Source: Synechococcus sp. BIOS-E4-1
GTDB lineage: Bacteria > Cyanobacteriota > Cyanobacteriia > PCC-6307 > Cyanobiaceae
DNA length: 64,000 bases
Direction: 5' to 3'
Assembly (NCBI RefSeq): GCF_014279995.1
Contig: NZ_CP047935.1
Coordinates: 407,243 to 471,242 of the forward strand
In this document: one piece after another, positions 33,137-42,992 of the stretch
How positions within the stretch are numbered: position 1 is the stretch's first letter
Layout: each line of letters begins with the position of its first letter
Program-made: the position numbers and the translations under genes
The notes under the pieces: generated by a model
The model's database searches: none
What the model saw: the letters and a program-made list of their open reading frames with translations, nothing else
What the model was told of the DNA's origin: nothing

Positions 33137-34177
33137 TTGAGCGCCTGGACACACCGACACATTCTGGATCTCGCGGCTTTTTCCCGAGAAGACTTCGCGA
33201 CTGTGTTGGAGTTGGCTCATCGTTTCCGGTCGATGCCGGTTACGGGTGCCCGTCGGCTGCCGGCGTTGCAGGGACGCTTGGTGGCCACTCTGTTTTTCGA
33301 GCCCAGCACGCGCACCCGCAGCAGCTTCGAGCTGGCGGCCAAGCGTCTCTCGGCAGACGTCTCCAGTTTTTCGCCTTCCAGCAGTTCGCTCAGCAAGGGG
33401 GAGTCACTGCTGGATACCGCACGCACCTATGTGGCGATGGGCGCCGACATGCTGGTGGTGCGTCATCGCTGCACCGGTGTGCCGCGCCAGCTGGCAGACG
33501 CGCTGGAACGCACCGGTGAACGCACTGTGATCCTCAATGCCGGTGATGGCCTGCACAGCCATCCCAGCCAGGGACTGCTCGATCTCTACACCCTGGCCTA
33601 TCACTTTGACCCCGCCAATCCTTTGCCAGAGGCTTTGCAGGGTCGGCGTGTCCTGATCGTGGGTGACATCCTGCATTCACGTGTGGCCCGTTCCAACCTC
33701 TGGGCCCTGAGTGCCTGCGGCGCCGATGTCGTGCTGTGTGGTCCGCCCACGCTGGTTCCGGATGCTTTCGCCGACTTTTTGGCTGAGCCTCCCCCTGGCC
33801 AGACCATGGATCCTGTTACGCAGCGGGGATCGCTGACCATCTGCCGTGATCTGGATGAGGCCCTGTCCGGAGCCGATGCGGTGATGACACTCCGACTTCA
33901 GAAGGAACGCATGCGGCAGCAGATGCTCACCGATCTGTATCGCTATCACCGCGACTACGGTCTCAGCCACGAGCGCTTGGCTCGATGTGGTGCCTCGATT
34001 CCGGTGCTGCACCCCGGTCCGGTGAACCGGGGGATTGAGATGAGTGGCGCTCTGCTCGATGACCTCAGCTCAAACCTGGTGGAGAGTCAGGTGAGCAATG
34101 GCATCCCGATCAGGATGGCCTTGCTTTATTTGATGGCAGCGGCTGAATCCTCTGTGGACTCACCTCCTTTGGGTTGA
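33137..34177 (+). CDS. pyrB: Aspartate carbamoyltransferase catalytic chain
   Basis: A 346-residue enzyme of pyrimidine synthesis. It carries [20 protein letters not shown] (carbamoyl-phosphate loop), [36 protein letters not shown], and [11 protein letters not shown]. The start codon is TTG at 33137, directly followed by [11 protein letters not shown], which matches the family start. It follows mpg by 57 bp. The last 52 bases overlap ndh convergently. Confidence 0.95.
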   Translation: MSAWTHRHILDLAAFSREDFATVLELAHRFRSMPVTGARRLPALQGRLVATLFFEPSTRTRSSFELAAKRLSADVSSFSPSSSSLSKGESLLDTARTYVAMGADMLVVRHRCTGVPRQLADALERTGERTVILNAGDGLHSHPSQGLLDLYTLAYHFDPANPLPEALQGRRVLIVGDILHSRVARSNLWALSACGADVVLCGPPTLVPDAFADFLAEPPPGQTMDPVTQRGSLTICRDLDEALSGADAVMTLRLQKERMRQQMLTDLYRYHRDYGLSHERLARCGASIPVLHPGPVNRGIEMSGALLDDLSSNLVESQVSNGIPIRMALLYLMAAAESSVDSPPLG

Positions 34178-35631
34178 GGCGCAAGGCCGGAAACCTGATT
34201 GGAGTAGTAGTCCATTGCCGCTCGCAGCGCTGCTCCAGGTTCGGAGATGGAGGGACCGGCCCCTGGTGCCATCGGGAAGGCAGCATCAGGCGAATCCAAG
34301 CCCATGTGCTGACTTGGCATGCCCGTGAGCAGCATCGATGCTCTGGCCTGAGAGACCACCGCAAAGATCCATTTCACCAGCAATGAGAAGCGATTTTCAT
34401 CATTGGGCATGAAAGCGAGGTGTGCAGCGGCCCACAGCAGCCAGCCAAGACTGCCTTTGAACTTGAAGCCACGCAAGTCAGCGACCGCGTCGACGCGATC
34501 CAGTACGGCCATGCTGCCGAAATCAAACCAGCTGAAGTTCGGACGCGATCCGCCGGCCACAATCGCGGCAATGTCCTTGCCAATGAAGCCCCCGGCCTGG
34601 GTGGCCGGCCCTGCCATGCCGGGCAGCTGATTTCCGTCTCGGGTGTGCTTGTAGCAGCAGAGGTCGCCCACCACCCGGATTTCGGGATGCCCCTTGACTG
34701 AGAAGTCAGGCTCCACAATCACGCGGCCGCCTCGGTCCGTTTCGCAGCCAACCGAATCCGCCAGCTTGCGGCCAAGATGTGAGGGCCGTACGCCAGCGGT
34801 CCAGATCACGGTGGCTGCCTGCAGCCGGCGCTCACCATCCGGTGTTCCCACAATCGCTTCACCGGGTTGCATGCTCTGCACACGTCCTTTGAACAGAAAC
34901 TCCACGCCGAGAGCCGACAGGGATTTCTGAGCAGCCTCAGAGAGCTCTTCGGGCATGGCTCTGAGTACGCGGTCGCCTGGATCGACAAGCACGATCCTGG
35001 TCTCCTCCGGATTCAGCTGGCGGAATTCCTTGCGCATGGCATTGCGCATCAGCTCGGAAGCTGCTCCTGCCATTTCGCATCCTGAGGGCCCTCCTCCAAC
35101 AATCACAACGGTCTGCAGAAAGCGACGTGCCTCAGGATCAGGGGTCTGTTCGGCCTGCTCCATGGCCATCAGCAGCCGCCGTCGGATCTCCTCGGCGTGC
35201 TCCAGGATCTTCATTGGCGGGGCAAAGGTCCGCCACTCTTCGTGGCCGAAGAAGGTGCTGCCTGATCCTGTTGCCAGAACCAGGTGGTCGTAGCTGTAAG
35301 CCTTGCCGCTGAAGATGATCTGCTTGTCTTCCGCCTTGATTTCGGTGACTTCACCAAGCAGGACCTGCACATTGCTTTGGCGTCCAACCAGCTGGCGCAG
35401 CGGAGTCGCCACATCACCACTGGAAACCAATCCTGTTGCAACCTGATAGAGCAGAGGTTGGAACAGATTGAAGTTGCGTTTGTCGATCAGGGTGACGCGT
35501 ACGTCTGCCTTGGCCAGCGCCTTGCAGGCACGCACACCTGCAAATCCTCCGCCCACGATGACGACGTGGGGAGCGTGTCGCAGACGCTCTTCAGGTGGAT
35601 CCAGCTCGAGGAAGTAGTGCTCTCCAGCCAT
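34126..35631 (-). CDS. ndh: Type II NADH dehydrogenase (NDH-2)
   Basis: A 501-residue flavoprotein. The FAD-binding Rossmann motif is [20 protein letters not shown] at residues about 24-43, followed by [21 protein letters not shown] second nucleotide-binding site reads [20 protein letters not shown], and RVVGDLCCY and [16 protein letters not shown] follow. NDH-2 oxidises NAD(P)H with quinone and pumps no protons. The C-terminus has weak hydrophobic segments for membrane contact. It is convergent with pyrB. Confidence 0.93.
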   Translation of the reverse strand: MAGEHYFLELDPPEERLRHAPHVVIVGGGFAGVRACKALAKADVRVTLIDKRNFNLFQPLLYQVATGLVSSGDVATPLRQLVGRQSNVQVLLGEVTEIKAEDKQIIFSGKAYSYDHLVLATGSGSTFFGHEEWRTFAPPMKILEHAEEIRRRLLMAMEQAEQTPDPEARRFLQTVVIVGGGPSGCEMAGAASELMRNAMRKEFRQLNPEETRIVLVDPGDRVLRAMPEELSEAAQKSLSALGVEFLFKGRVQSMQPGEAIVGTPDGERRLQAATVIWTAGVRPSHLGRKLADSVGCETDRGGRVIVEPDFSVKGHPEIRVVGDLCCYKHTRDGNQLPGMAGPATQAGGFIGKDIAAIVAGGSRPNFSWFDFGSMAVLDRVDAVADLRGFKFKGSLGWLLWAAAHLAFMPNDENRFSLLVKWIFAVVSQARASMLLTGMPSQHMGLDSPDAAFPMAPGAGPSISEPGAALRAAMDYYSNQVSGLAPQPKGGESTEDSAAAIK

Positions 35632-35708
35632 GGATGCAAGGTTGACAATCTCAATTCAGCGTATGGATGCCGAAGGGTTTTGTCTGCGCTTTCAACAACA
35701 TGAGCTGG

Positions 35709-36050
35709 TTAAAGCAACTTGAATCCCTCCAGGAGCAGGCCGTACAGCAGTCCAAATCGCGTCATGTCGAGCAATTGTCGGCCTAGATGACTGCCCCGAT
35801 CTTTGGCCCAGTGTCTTCTCACCCGCACCATCACTTCCATCAGCCCCACGCTGAGCATCGCAGCCACAGGATCCATCAGATTGAGAGCACCGGAGACGGA
35901 AGCAACGCCGTTGCCGATCATGAAACTTCCTGTCAGGGCGATCAGCAGGAGTGAAAAGCGTCTCCACGGGTTGGTCGCCCAAAGGTCGAGCCTGGTCGTG
36001 GCTTCTCCAATCGTTCGCTGCAGGCGTGTTGTTTGGAGACGCGCTGTCAA
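35709..36050 (-). CDS. ycf20: Ycf20-like (DUF565) membrane protein
   Basis: A 113-residue protein with NPWRRFSLLLIALTGSFMIG, ALNLMDPVAAMLSVGLMEV and GRQLLDMTRFGLLYGLLLEG, the core of the cyanobacterial/plastid Ycf20 family. Ycf20 is linked to photoprotection (non-photochemical quenching) in algae and plants; its role in marine cyanobacteria is less clear. It is on the same strand as ndh, upstream of it and separated by about 75 bp. Confidence 0.82.
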   Translation of the reverse strand: MTARLQTTRLQRTIGEATTRLDLWATNPWRRFSLLLIALTGSFMIGNGVASVSGALNLMDPVAAMLSVGLMEVMVRVRRHWAKDRGSHLGRQLLDMTRFGLLYGLLLEGFKLL

Positions 36051-36275
36051 CTTGACGACCTCTCAAAAGAGGGGCAGGGACAACAACCGATGATCCCCAT
36101 CACCCGGCCCGAACCCTGCCGTTCAATATATACACCATTTGTGGGGTTAATGCCTCTATCAACCGCTACATATTGAGGCTTTTGATGCAAAAAGCCTGAA
36201 ATTGTCCGGTTCAGCGGCTGATCACTCCCAAAGAAAAGCCTGAACAACGCTGCTTGGCAAGAGCAGGCTTCAGGA

Positions 36276-36479
36276 TTAGTCGGATTCAGCTTTTGCTTTG
36301 CGAGAGCTTTTGCCTTCGAGAAGTTCAAGTAGCGCTTCCATTTGGGCCATCACTCCCCGCACCTCACCAGCTTCAGGAAGCAGACCGTCTTCCATAACGC
36401 CCTGATGCATTTCCCGCAGTTCCTGGCGGATGTAGCGCAGATGGCTCACTACCTGTTCCCGTTTCGACTGAGACATCAA
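36276..36479 (-). CDS. Small soluble helical protein, unknown
   Basis: A 67-residue protein rich in charged residues, beginning MSQSKREQVVSHLRYIRQEL after an extra Met, followed by REMHQGVMEDGLLPEAGEVR and ending LLELLEGKSSRKAKAESD. It looks like two helices. I recognise no family. The 225 bp between it and ycf20 contain inverted repeats (such as AGGCTTTT...AAAAGCCT at 36175-36197) but no clear terminator with a U tract. Confidence 0.5.
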   Translation of the reverse strand: MMSQSKREQVVSHLRYIRQELREMHQGVMEDGLLPEAGEVRGVMAQMEALLELLEGKSSRKAKAESD

Positions 36480-36543
36480 TCGTGGCTTTCTCAGCCTCTC
36501 TTTTACCGCATGGCCTGAATGAAACGCTCTTAATCAGCGTTAA

Positions 36544-36696
36544 TCAGCGGCGGGAAAGGCCACCTGCCAGAAGAATCAGCCCGTAGGTCAAAAGAGCGGA
36601 AGGTCTAACGAGCACTGAAAGACAGCTCGTAACGCCGAGGGCGATCAGCAGCGAAGACCTGATCGCGTACCGGTAGCCAAGCGTGGGCCTGATCAT
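36544..36696 (-). CDS. 50-residue two-helix membrane protein
   Basis: ATG at 36694-36696 starts MIRPTLGYRYAIRSSLLIAL, and the protein continues through VTSCLSVLVRPSALLTYGLI to LLAGGLSRR. Two hydrophobic segments and basic ends are typical of real small membrane proteins. It starts 3 bp after the stop of the PCP_red gene, so the two are probably one transcript. Function unknown. Confidence 0.5.
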   Translation of the reverse strand: MIRPTLGYRYAIRSSLLIALGVTSCLSVLVRPSALLTYGLILLAGGLSRR

Positions 36697-36699
36697 GGT

Positions 36700-36873
36700 T
36701 CAGCTCTTTGCAAACTTCGCCCTGGCTTCGGCGTAGAACGTTGAATCGATGCATTCAAGCTGGCACTCCTGGGCCATTGATTCGATTCTGCGGCGAACGG
36801 CCGGCCGCACGAAAAAGGGAACTTCCTTGAGCGACTGTTCTGCTTCAGCACTCCAGTTCAACCTTGATCTCTC
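36700..36873 (-). CDS. PCP_red-domain mini-protein
   Basis: A 57-residue frame from GTG 36871-36873 reads NWSAEAEQSLKEVPFFVRPA, then VRRRIESMAQE, then FYAEARAKFAKS. This corresponds to the 'PCP_red' domain that ends the ChlB subunit of light-independent protochlorophyllide reductase (W..EAE..L..VPFFVR...R..IE), occurring here as a separate protein. TTG at 36859-36861 (M-NWSAEAEQ) is an equally good start. Its role is unknown; a chlorophyll-related one is suggested by family only. The tRNA-Ala gene ends 10 bp upstream. Confidence 0.7.
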   Translation of the reverse strand, partial: ERSRLNWSAEAEQSLKEVPFFVRPAVRRRIESMAQECQLECIDSTFYAEARAKFAKS

Positions 36874-36883
36874 ACGACCTCGA

Positions 36884-36956
36884 TGGAGAATAGGGGATTC
36901 GAACCCCTGACCTCTGCGGTGCGATCGCAGCGCTCTACCAGCTGAGCTAATTCCCC
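36884..36956 (-). tRNA. tRNA-Ala (anticodon CGC)
   Basis: The minus strand gives acceptor GGGGAAT/ATTCTCC with one G-T pair and discriminator A. The D arm is in AGCTCAGCTGGTAGAGC, the anticodon stem CTGCG/CGCAG encloses ATCGCAC (anticodon CGC), and the T arm is AGGGGTTCGAATCCCCT. CCA is not encoded. Confidence 0.96.
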
Positions 36957-37027
36957 GGGCTGAGCAACTTAGCGCCGGTTTTCAAACGCACTCGAAGGCA
37001 AAATGAACATCAGTGCTTCGTGCCTGC

Positions 37028-37231
37028 ATGCTGATCACTCCGGAGCGACTGGCTTCTTTTAATGAGGCATCCGTTGCGACGCTGGCGCGCCGTCTGGAGT
37101 ACGACGATTACCCAACTCCCTTTGAGGGCCTGAGTGACTGGCATCTGTTGAGAGCCCTCGCCATTCATCGACCGGAACTCACCGCTCCATACGCCCATCT
37201 GATCGATCAGGAACCCTTCGACGAGGACTGA
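37028..37231 (+). CDS. Small conserved cyanobacterial protein (DUF2555-like)
   Basis: A 67-residue acidic protein from ATG 37028, MLITPERLASFNEASVATLA, with a conserved middle RRLEYDDYPTPFEGLSDWHL and a YAHLIDQEPFDED end. It matches what I recall of the cyanobacterial DUF2555 family (function unknown). It lies 4 bp upstream of coaBC and is probably co-transcribed. Confidence 0.7.
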   Translation: MLITPERLASFNEASVATLARRLEYDDYPTPFEGLSDWHLLRALAIHRPELTAPYAHLIDQEPFDED

Positions 37232-37235
37232 GCCA

Positions 37236-38534
37236 ATGCCGGCGCTGCTGAAGGGACGACGGGTGCTGGTGGCTGCCTCGGGAAGCATTGCTGCTGTCAA
37301 GACTCCGCTGCTGGTCAGTGCCCTTGTGCAGGCAGGGGCTCAGGTCCGCTGTGTGCTCACCGCCAGTGCAGCCCGCTTGGTGAGCCCAGTGGCTCTGGCA
37401 ACGCTCAGTCGTGAACCCTGCCTGCAGGACGCTGACCAGTGGGATCCTGCGCGCCCGCGACCACTGCATATCGAGTTGGCCGAATGGGCGGACCTCGTGG
37501 TGGTGGCCCCGCTCAGTGCGACATCACTCTCCCGCTGGGTTCAGGGCGATGGCGAAGGACTTTTGGCCAGTCTTCTGCTGGCTTGTGAGTGCCCAGTTCT
37601 GGCGGCGCCAGCGATGAATACAGCCATGTGGAAGCATCCAGCCGTGCAGCGCAACTGGGGCTTTCTGGTTGACGACCCTCGCGTGCTGCCCCTGGCGCCT
37701 GAGAGCGGTCTGCTCGCCTGTGACCGACTCGGCACGGGACGCATGGCAGACCCCGTCAGGATTGAGTTGGCCGCCGCCAGCGCTCTGTTGCAAGCCGATG
37801 CTGAGGGCCTGCTCAAATCCGACTGGCGTGGCAGGCATGTGCTGGTCAGCGCAGGTCCCACTCTGGAAGCTTTGGACTGTGTCCGCGTCTTCTCCAACCG
37901 CAGCAGCGGCCGCATGGGTGTTCTGCTGGCCCAGGCCGCTCATCTGCGAGGTGCCACCGTCGATTTGGTGCATGGCCCGCTGCAGGTTCCCCCGTCCTGG
38001 CTGGAAGGTTTGCGCTGTCATCCTGTGGTCGGAAGTGCTGCTATGGACAACACGCTCCAACAACTGCAGCCGCAAGCGCATGCGGTGTTGATGTGCGCGG
38101 CTGTGGCCGATTTGCGCCGGACCGGTTCTGCTGATGTTGAGAAGCTGCCGAAAGACCAGCTGATTGACTCGATTGAGGCTGGTTGGGAACTGGCGCCAGA
38201 TCTGCTTCAGGCTCTGGTGAGGAGGCGTCCCAAGGGGCAGTCTGTTTTGGGATTTGCCGCTCTGACGGGATCCGACGAGCAACTGCTTGAGCTTGGCCGC
38301 CGAAAGCTCCAAGCCAAGGGCTGTGACCTGCTGATGGTCAATCCCGTCGATCGTCCGGGTCAGGGGCTCGACAGTGATCAGAACGCCGGCTGGCTTCTGG
38401 GTCCAGGCGATCATCATCAGATCTGCCCCCTCGAAGACAAGCTCGCGTTGTCCCACCGATTGCTGGATCGACTGTTGGAGATCAATTCTGACGACTTGTA
38501 TCAGTCAGCCGGCTTGGTCAGTCAGCCGACTTGA
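37236..38534 (+). CDS. coaBC: Bifunctional phosphopantothenoylcysteine synthetase/decarboxylase
   Basis: A 432-residue enzyme for coenzyme A synthesis. The N-terminal flavoprotein (CoaC) starts RRVLVAASGSIAAVKTPLLV, and APAMNTAMWKHPAVQRN is the PxMNxxMW flavin-cysteine motif. The C-terminal CoaB domain has VSAGPTLEALDCVRVFSNRS then SGRMG, followed by AAVADLR and a GFAALT loop. Length is typical. A short Ser/Leu tail precedes the stop. Confidence 0.94.
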   Translation: MPALLKGRRVLVAASGSIAAVKTPLLVSALVQAGAQVRCVLTASAARLVSPVALATLSREPCLQDADQWDPARPRPLHIELAEWADLVVVAPLSATSLSRWVQGDGEGLLASLLLACECPVLAAPAMNTAMWKHPAVQRNWGFLVDDPRVLPLAPESGLLACDRLGTGRMADPVRIELAAASALLQADAEGLLKSDWRGRHVLVSAGPTLEALDCVRVFSNRSSGRMGVLLAQAAHLRGATVDLVHGPLQVPPSWLEGLRCHPVVGSAAMDNTLQQLQPQAHAVLMCAAVADLRRTGSADVEKLPKDQLIDSIEAGWELAPDLLQALVRRRPKGQSVLGFAALTGSDEQLLELGRRKLQAKGCDLLMVNPVDRPGQGLDSDQNAGWLLGPGDHHQICPLEDKLALSHRLLDRLLEINSDDLYQSAGLVSQPT

Positions 38535-38551
38535 TCAGTCAGCTGTCTTGA

Positions 38552-38857
38552 TCAGGCAGCCATATCAACAGGATCATGCTGCAGCAGATCGATGAACGTG
38601 CGTAGTTGAAGGCGCGGGATATAGGGCCAGCCGCCACTGCGTTCCATCGTTTTAAGCAGAGCGAACAGCTTTTGGCGGTCTTCGGGAAGGCTTTCGCGAA
38701 ATGCATCCTCCTGAATGTCTCTGTGCAGGGCTTCCAGATCATGCAGGAGCACCAGTAGAGACTCGGGATCGTCTCGATGCAGTTCCGATAGTTCTCGGAG
38801 TGTTTTCAGCGCCGGCTTCAGCTTCTTTTGGATGGTTTCTCGGCCGTCGTACTGCAT
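38552..38857 (-). CDS. Conserved hypothetical, helical protein
   Basis: A 101-residue form starts at MQYDGRETIQKKLKPALKTL; upstream in-frame Mets at 38944 and 39031 would add residues inside the psbO promoter and coding region, so I prefer 38857. It is a Leu/Arg/Asp-rich helical protein (ELSELHRDDPESLLVLLHDL, LFALLKTMERSGGWPYIPRL). No known domain is recognised. It is divergent from psbO, with about 118 bp between starts. Confidence 0.55.
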   Translation of the reverse strand: MQYDGRETIQKKLKPALKTLRELSELHRDDPESLLVLLHDLEALHRDIQEDAFRESLPEDRQKLFALLKTMERSGGWPYIPRLQLRTFIDLLQHDPVDMAA

Positions 38858-38975
38858 CGAGAACACTTCACCTTGTTGAGACGTGCAAAAGGCCAGCCGG
38901 TGCGACCGTTTGCCACCTGTAGGATCCGCCTGTCCGGTGGACATCGTCAACAGCCGGCGTTTCGGCTTCTCCTCC

Positions 38976-39797
38976 ATGCGCATCCGTCCTCTGCTGGCCC
39001 TTGTGCTGGCTTTCTGTCTGACCTTCGTCACTGCCTGCAGCGGAGATGCTCAGGCTGTTGATCGTTCGAACATCACGTACGACGACATCCGTAACACCGG
39101 CAAGGCGAATGATTGCCCCACGCTCCCTGAATCCGCCCGAGGATCCATTCCGCTCACCCCCGGTAATGACTATCAGCTGAGTGCCATCTGCATGCACCCC
39201 AGTCAGGTCTTCGTCAAGGGTGAGCCTGCCAACAAGCGTCAGGAAGCCCAATTCATTGAGGGCAAGATCCTCACCCGTTACACCTCCAGTCTTGACCAGG
39301 TCTACGGAGACCTCGTTGTGGGTGAGAAAGGCCTTTCCTTCACTGAGGAGGGTGGCATTGACTTCCAGGCGATCACCGTTCTGGTTCCAGGCGGTGAGGA
39401 GTTCCCTTTTACGTTCTCCAGCAAAAACCTGAAGGCCGAGTCTGAAGGTGCAGCCATCACCACCAGTACAGACTTTGAAGGCGAGTACCGCACACCGAGC
39501 TACCGCACCAGCAACTTCCTTGACCCCAAAGGACGTTCACTCACAACCGGTGTGGACTACCCGCAGGGTCTGATCGGTCTGGGTGGTGATTACCAGGAGC
39601 TCGAGCAAGAGAACAAGAAGCAGTACATCGACGGACAGGGTGTGATGAGCCTGTCGATCACTCGTGTAGATCCTTCCACGGGTGAATTCGCAGGGGTGTT
39701 CACCGCGATCCAGCCCTCAGACTCTGATATGGGCAGTCGACAAACTGTGGACGTCAAGATCACCGGGGAGCTCTACGGCCAGCTTGAGGAAGCCTGA
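38976..39797 (+). CDS. psbO: PsbO, photosystem II manganese-stabilising protein
   Basis: A 273-residue extrinsic lumenal subunit of photosystem II that protects the Mn cluster. It has a signal peptide (IRPLLALVLAFCLTFVTACS), then the mature start VDRSNITYDDIRNTGKANDC, the LTPGNDYQLSAICMHPSQVF stretch and a GDLVVGEKGLSFTEEGGIDF region, all of the MSP family. The signal could be cut as a lipobox (VTAC) or at AQA. A perfect rho-independent terminator follows the stop. Confidence 0.96.
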   Translation: MRIRPLLALVLAFCLTFVTACSGDAQAVDRSNITYDDIRNTGKANDCPTLPESARGSIPLTPGNDYQLSAICMHPSQVFVKGEPANKRQEAQFIEGKILTRYTSSLDQVYGDLVVGEKGLSFTEEGGIDFQAITVLVPGGEEFPFTFSSKNLKAESEGAAITTSTDFEGEYRTPSYRTSNFLDPKGRSLTTGVDYPQGLIGLGGDYQELEQENKKQYIDGQGVMSLSITRVDPSTGEFAGVFTAIQPSDSDMGSRQTVDVKITGELYGQLEEA

Positions 39798-39819
39798 TTC
39801 CTTCAACACACTTCGATCA

Positions 39820-39850
39820 GCAACAAGGGGCTTCGGCCCCTTTTTTGTTG
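39820..39850 (+). terminator. Rho-independent terminator of psbO
   Basis: AAGGGGC at 39825-39831, loop TTCG, GCCCCTT at 39836-39842, then TTTTTG. The 7-bp GC-rich stem with a UUCG tetraloop and U tract lies about 25 bp after the psbO stop. Confidence 0.93.
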
Positions 39851-39925
39851 TGAACCCTTTTCGCTGAAGCCGCAGGCTGTCGTCTGGGAGAATCGCGCCG
39901 TCTTCCCAATCCACTCCGGCCTGTC

Positions 39926-41092
39926 ATGACCGCCAGCTCCCCTTCCTCTCAGACCGGTGTGATCGCTCCCTACGGCGGCACCCTTGTGGATTTGATGGTG
40001 CCTGAGGGTGACAAAGCCGCTGTGAAGGCCTCAGCCGTGAGCAGCATCGAGTGCTCCGACCGCAATGCCTGTGATGTTGAGCTGCTGGTGGTCGGTGGCT
40101 TCTCCCCTGAAAGGGGCTTCATGCTCCAGGCCGATTACAACGCCGTGGTGGCAGGCAATCGCACCACAACGGGTTACCTGTTCGGACTGCCGATCGTGAT
40201 GGACACCGACCGTGAGGACATCACGGTGGGGCAGAAGATTCTGCTCACCTACAAGGGTCAGGATCTCGCGGTGCTCACCGTTGAGGACAAGTGGGAGCCA
40301 GACAAGGTGATTGAGGCCAAGGGCTGCTACGGCACCACGTCGATGGAACATCCCGCTGTGCGCATGATCGCCACCGAGCGCCGCCGTTTCTACCTCGGTG
40401 GTCTGATTCAGGGCCTGGAACTGCCTTCGCGCGTGTTCCCCTGCAAGACCCCAGCTGAAGTTCGCGCAGGTCTGCCTGAAGGCGAAGACGTTGTGGCTTT
40501 CCAGTGCCGCAATCCCATCCATAGAGCCCATTACGAGCTGTTCACCCGAGCTCTGCATGCCAGCAATGTCAGTGAGAACGCTGTGGTGCTAGTGCATCCA
40601 ACCTGTGGTCCCACCCAGCAGGATGACATTCCCGGCGCTGTGCGATTTCAGACCTATGAGCGCCTGGCGGCCGAGGTGGGGAACCCGCGGATCCGCTGGG
40701 CCTATCTGCCCTACGCCATGCACATGGCAGGCCCTCGTGAGGCCTTGCAGCACATGATCATTCGCCGTAATTACGGCTGCACCCACTTCATCATTGGACG
40801 CGACATGGCCGGCTGTAAGTCGTCCTTGAGCGGCGACGACTTCTACGGCCCCTATGACGCTCAGAACTTTGCCAAGGAGTGCGCGCCTGAGCTCACCATG
40901 GAAACCGTGCCCTCTCTCAACCTCGTCTACACCGAAGAAGAGGGGTACGTCACTGCTGAACATGCCGAGGCCAGAGGTCTGCACGTGAAGAAGCTGAGCG
41001 GCACTCAGTTCCGCAAGATGCTGCGCAGCGGTGAAGAGATCCCCGAGTGGTTCGCCTTCAAAAGCGTTGTGGATGTGCTCCGGTCCGCCTGA
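39926..41092 (+). CDS. sat: Sulfate adenylyltransferase (ATP sulfurylase)
   Basis: A 388-residue homo-oligomeric ATP sulfurylase making APS from sulfate. Motifs: FQCRNPIHRAHYELFTRA, VHPTCGPTQQDDIPGAVR, and FIIGRDMAGCKSSLSGDDFY. The C-terminus lacks the APS-kinase fusion seen in some bacteria. It sits between psbO and ftsH, about 130 bp after psbO, with its own likely promoter. Confidence 0.95.
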   Translation: MTASSPSSQTGVIAPYGGTLVDLMVPEGDKAAVKASAVSSIECSDRNACDVELLVVGGFSPERGFMLQADYNAVVAGNRTTTGYLFGLPIVMDTDREDITVGQKILLTYKGQDLAVLTVEDKWEPDKVIEAKGCYGTTSMEHPAVRMIATERRRFYLGGLIQGLELPSRVFPCKTPAEVRAGLPEGEDVVAFQCRNPIHRAHYELFTRALHASNVSENAVVLVHPTCGPTQQDDIPGAVRFQTYERLAAEVGNPRIRWAYLPYAMHMAGPREALQHMIIRRNYGCTHFIIGRDMAGCKSSLSGDDFYGPYDAQNFAKECAPELTMETVPSLNLVYTEEEGYVTAEHAEARGLHVKKLSGTQFRKMLRSGEEIPEWFAFKSVVDVLRSA

Positions 41093-41138
41093 GTTCTCAG
41101 CTTCCTATTAACATTCCTTCATCAGAGGCGGAAGACCC

Positions 41139-42992
41139 TTGAACAAACGTTGGCGGAACATCGGGCTTGGGGCCCTCCTAGTGCTAGCGATCGTTGTGAT
41201 CGCACCGGCTTTCTTCGGTGGTGCCGGTGGGCCTCAACCCGAAGCTCGCTCGCTTCGTTACAGCGATTTTGTGGAGCGGGTCCAGGAAGATCAGGTCAGC
41301 CGTGTGCTTCTTTCTCCCGATCGTGGTACTGCTCAGGTTGTCGAGACCGATGGCCGTCGCGCTGAGGTGAATCTCGCTCCCGACAAGGACCTGCTCAAGC
41401 TGCTCACCGATCACAACGTTGACATCGCGGTTCAGCCTTCGCGTCAGCCAGGGGCCTGGCAGCAAGCTGCTTCAAGCCTGATCTTCCCCTTGTTGTTGCT
41501 CGGCGGGCTGTTCTTCCTCTTCCGTCGTGCCCAGTCGGGCGGTGGTGGCGGTAATCCCGCCATGAATTTCGGCAAAAGTAAGGCCCGTGTTCAGATGGAA
41601 CCTTCCACGCAGATCACCTTCGGTGATGTTGCAGGCATTGAAGGGGCCAAGCTTGAACTCACTGAGGTGGTCGACTTTCTCAAGAATCCTGATCGCTTCA
41701 CAGCTGTCGGGGCCAAGATTCCCAAGGGTGTGCTGCTTGTAGGTCCTCCAGGTACAGGTAAGACGCTTCTGGCCAAAGCTGTTGCAGGCGAGGCCAACGT
41801 TCCTTTCTTCTCAATCTCCGGTTCGGAGTTTGTCGAGATGTTTGTCGGCGTTGGTGCGAGTCGTGTTCGCGATCTGTTCGAGCAGGCCAAGAAAAACGCT
41901 CCCTGCATCGTGTTCATCGATGAGATTGATGCGGTCGGTCGTCAGCGTGGTGCTGGCATGGGCGGTGGAAATGATGAGCGTGAACAGACGCTCAACCAGC
42001 TGCTCACTGAGATGGATGGTTTTGAAGGCAATACCGGTATCATCATTGTGGCGGCCACCAACCGTCCGGATGTCCTCGACTCTGCTCTGATGAGGCCTGG
42101 TCGTTTCGACCGTCAGGTCACGGTGGATCGCCCCGACTACGCGGGTCGTCTACAGATCCTCGGAGTTCACGCCCGTGGCAAGACTCTTTCTAAGGACGTT
42201 GATCTCGACAAGGTGGCACGACGCACACCGGGTTACACGGGTGCTGACCTGTCCAATCTGCTCAACGAAGCGGCGATCCTGGCGGCCCGTCGCGATTTGA
42301 GCGAAGTCAGTAACGACGAGATCAGTGATGCCATTGAGCGCGTCATGGCTGGTCCTGAGAAAAAGGACAGCGTGATGAGTGATCGTCGTAAGCGTCTCGT
42401 CGCCTACCACGAAGCTGGCCATGCCTTGGTCGGTGCCCTGATGCCTGACTACGACCCGGTTCAGAAGATCTCGATCATTCCGCGTGGAAATGCTGGAGGA
42501 CTGACCTTCTTCACTCCCAGCGAGGAGCGGATGGAGTCAGGCCTTTATTCCCGCACCTACCTTCAGAACCAGATGGCCGTCGCGCTGGGTGGCCGTGTCG
42601 CCGAAGAGATCGTCTACGGAGAGGATGAAGTCACAACAGGCGCCTCCAATGACCTGCAGCAGGTGGCTTCGACAGCAAGACAGATGATCACCCGCTTCGG
42701 CATGAGCGACAAGCTTGGCCCAGTGGCTCTCGGTCGTTCTCAGGGAGGCATGTTCCTTGGCCGAGATATCGCTGCTGAACGCGACTTCTCTGAAGACACT
42801 GCGGCCACTATCGACGAAGAAGTTTCCGATCTCGTGGCTCTCGCCTACAGGCGTGCCACCAAGGTTCTTGTCGATAACCGATCCGTTCTCGACGAGCTCG
42901 CTGACATGCTCGTGGACCAGGAAACTGTGGATGCTGAAGAGTTCCAAGAACTGCTGATCCGCAGCGATGTCCGTATTGCTGAATACGTCTGA
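41139..42992 (+). CDS. ftsH: FtsH ATP-dependent membrane metalloprotease
   Basis: A 617-residue AAA+ protease with TTG start. Membrane helices lie at about 7-23 and 113-131. Walker A is [20 protein letters not shown], Walker B is [17 protein letters not shown], the SRH is [20 protein letters not shown] and the zinc site is [19 protein letters not shown]. FtsH homologues degrade damaged D1 in photosystem II repair; which paralogue this is (FtsH1/2/3/4 type) cannot be fixed by eye. The gene downstream overlaps it by 26 bp. Confidence 0.96.
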   Translation: MNKRWRNIGLGALLVLAIVVIAPAFFGGAGGPQPEARSLRYSDFVERVQEDQVSRVLLSPDRGTAQVVETDGRRAEVNLAPDKDLLKLLTDHNVDIAVQPSRQPGAWQQAASSLIFPLLLLGGLFFLFRRAQSGGGGGNPAMNFGKSKARVQMEPSTQITFGDVAGIEGAKLELTEVVDFLKNPDRFTAVGAKIPKGVLLVGPPGTGKTLLAKAVAGEANVPFFSISGSEFVEMFVGVGASRVRDLFEQAKKNAPCIVFIDEIDAVGRQRGAGMGGGNDEREQTLNQLLTEMDGFEGNTGIIIVAATNRPDVLDSALMRPGRFDRQVTVDRPDYAGRLQILGVHARGKTLSKDVDLDKVARRTPGYTGADLSNLLNEAAILAARRDLSEVSNDEISDAIERVMAGPEKKDSVMSDRRKRLVAYHEAGHALVGALMPDYDPVQKISIIPRGNAGGLTFFTPSEERMESGLYSRTYLQNQMAVALGGRVAEEIVYGEDEVTTGASNDLQQVASTARQMITRFGMSDKLGPVALGRSQGGMFLGRDIAAERDFSEDTAATIDEEVSDLVALAYRRATKVLVDNRSVLDELADMLVDQETVDAEEFQELLIRSDVRIAEYV

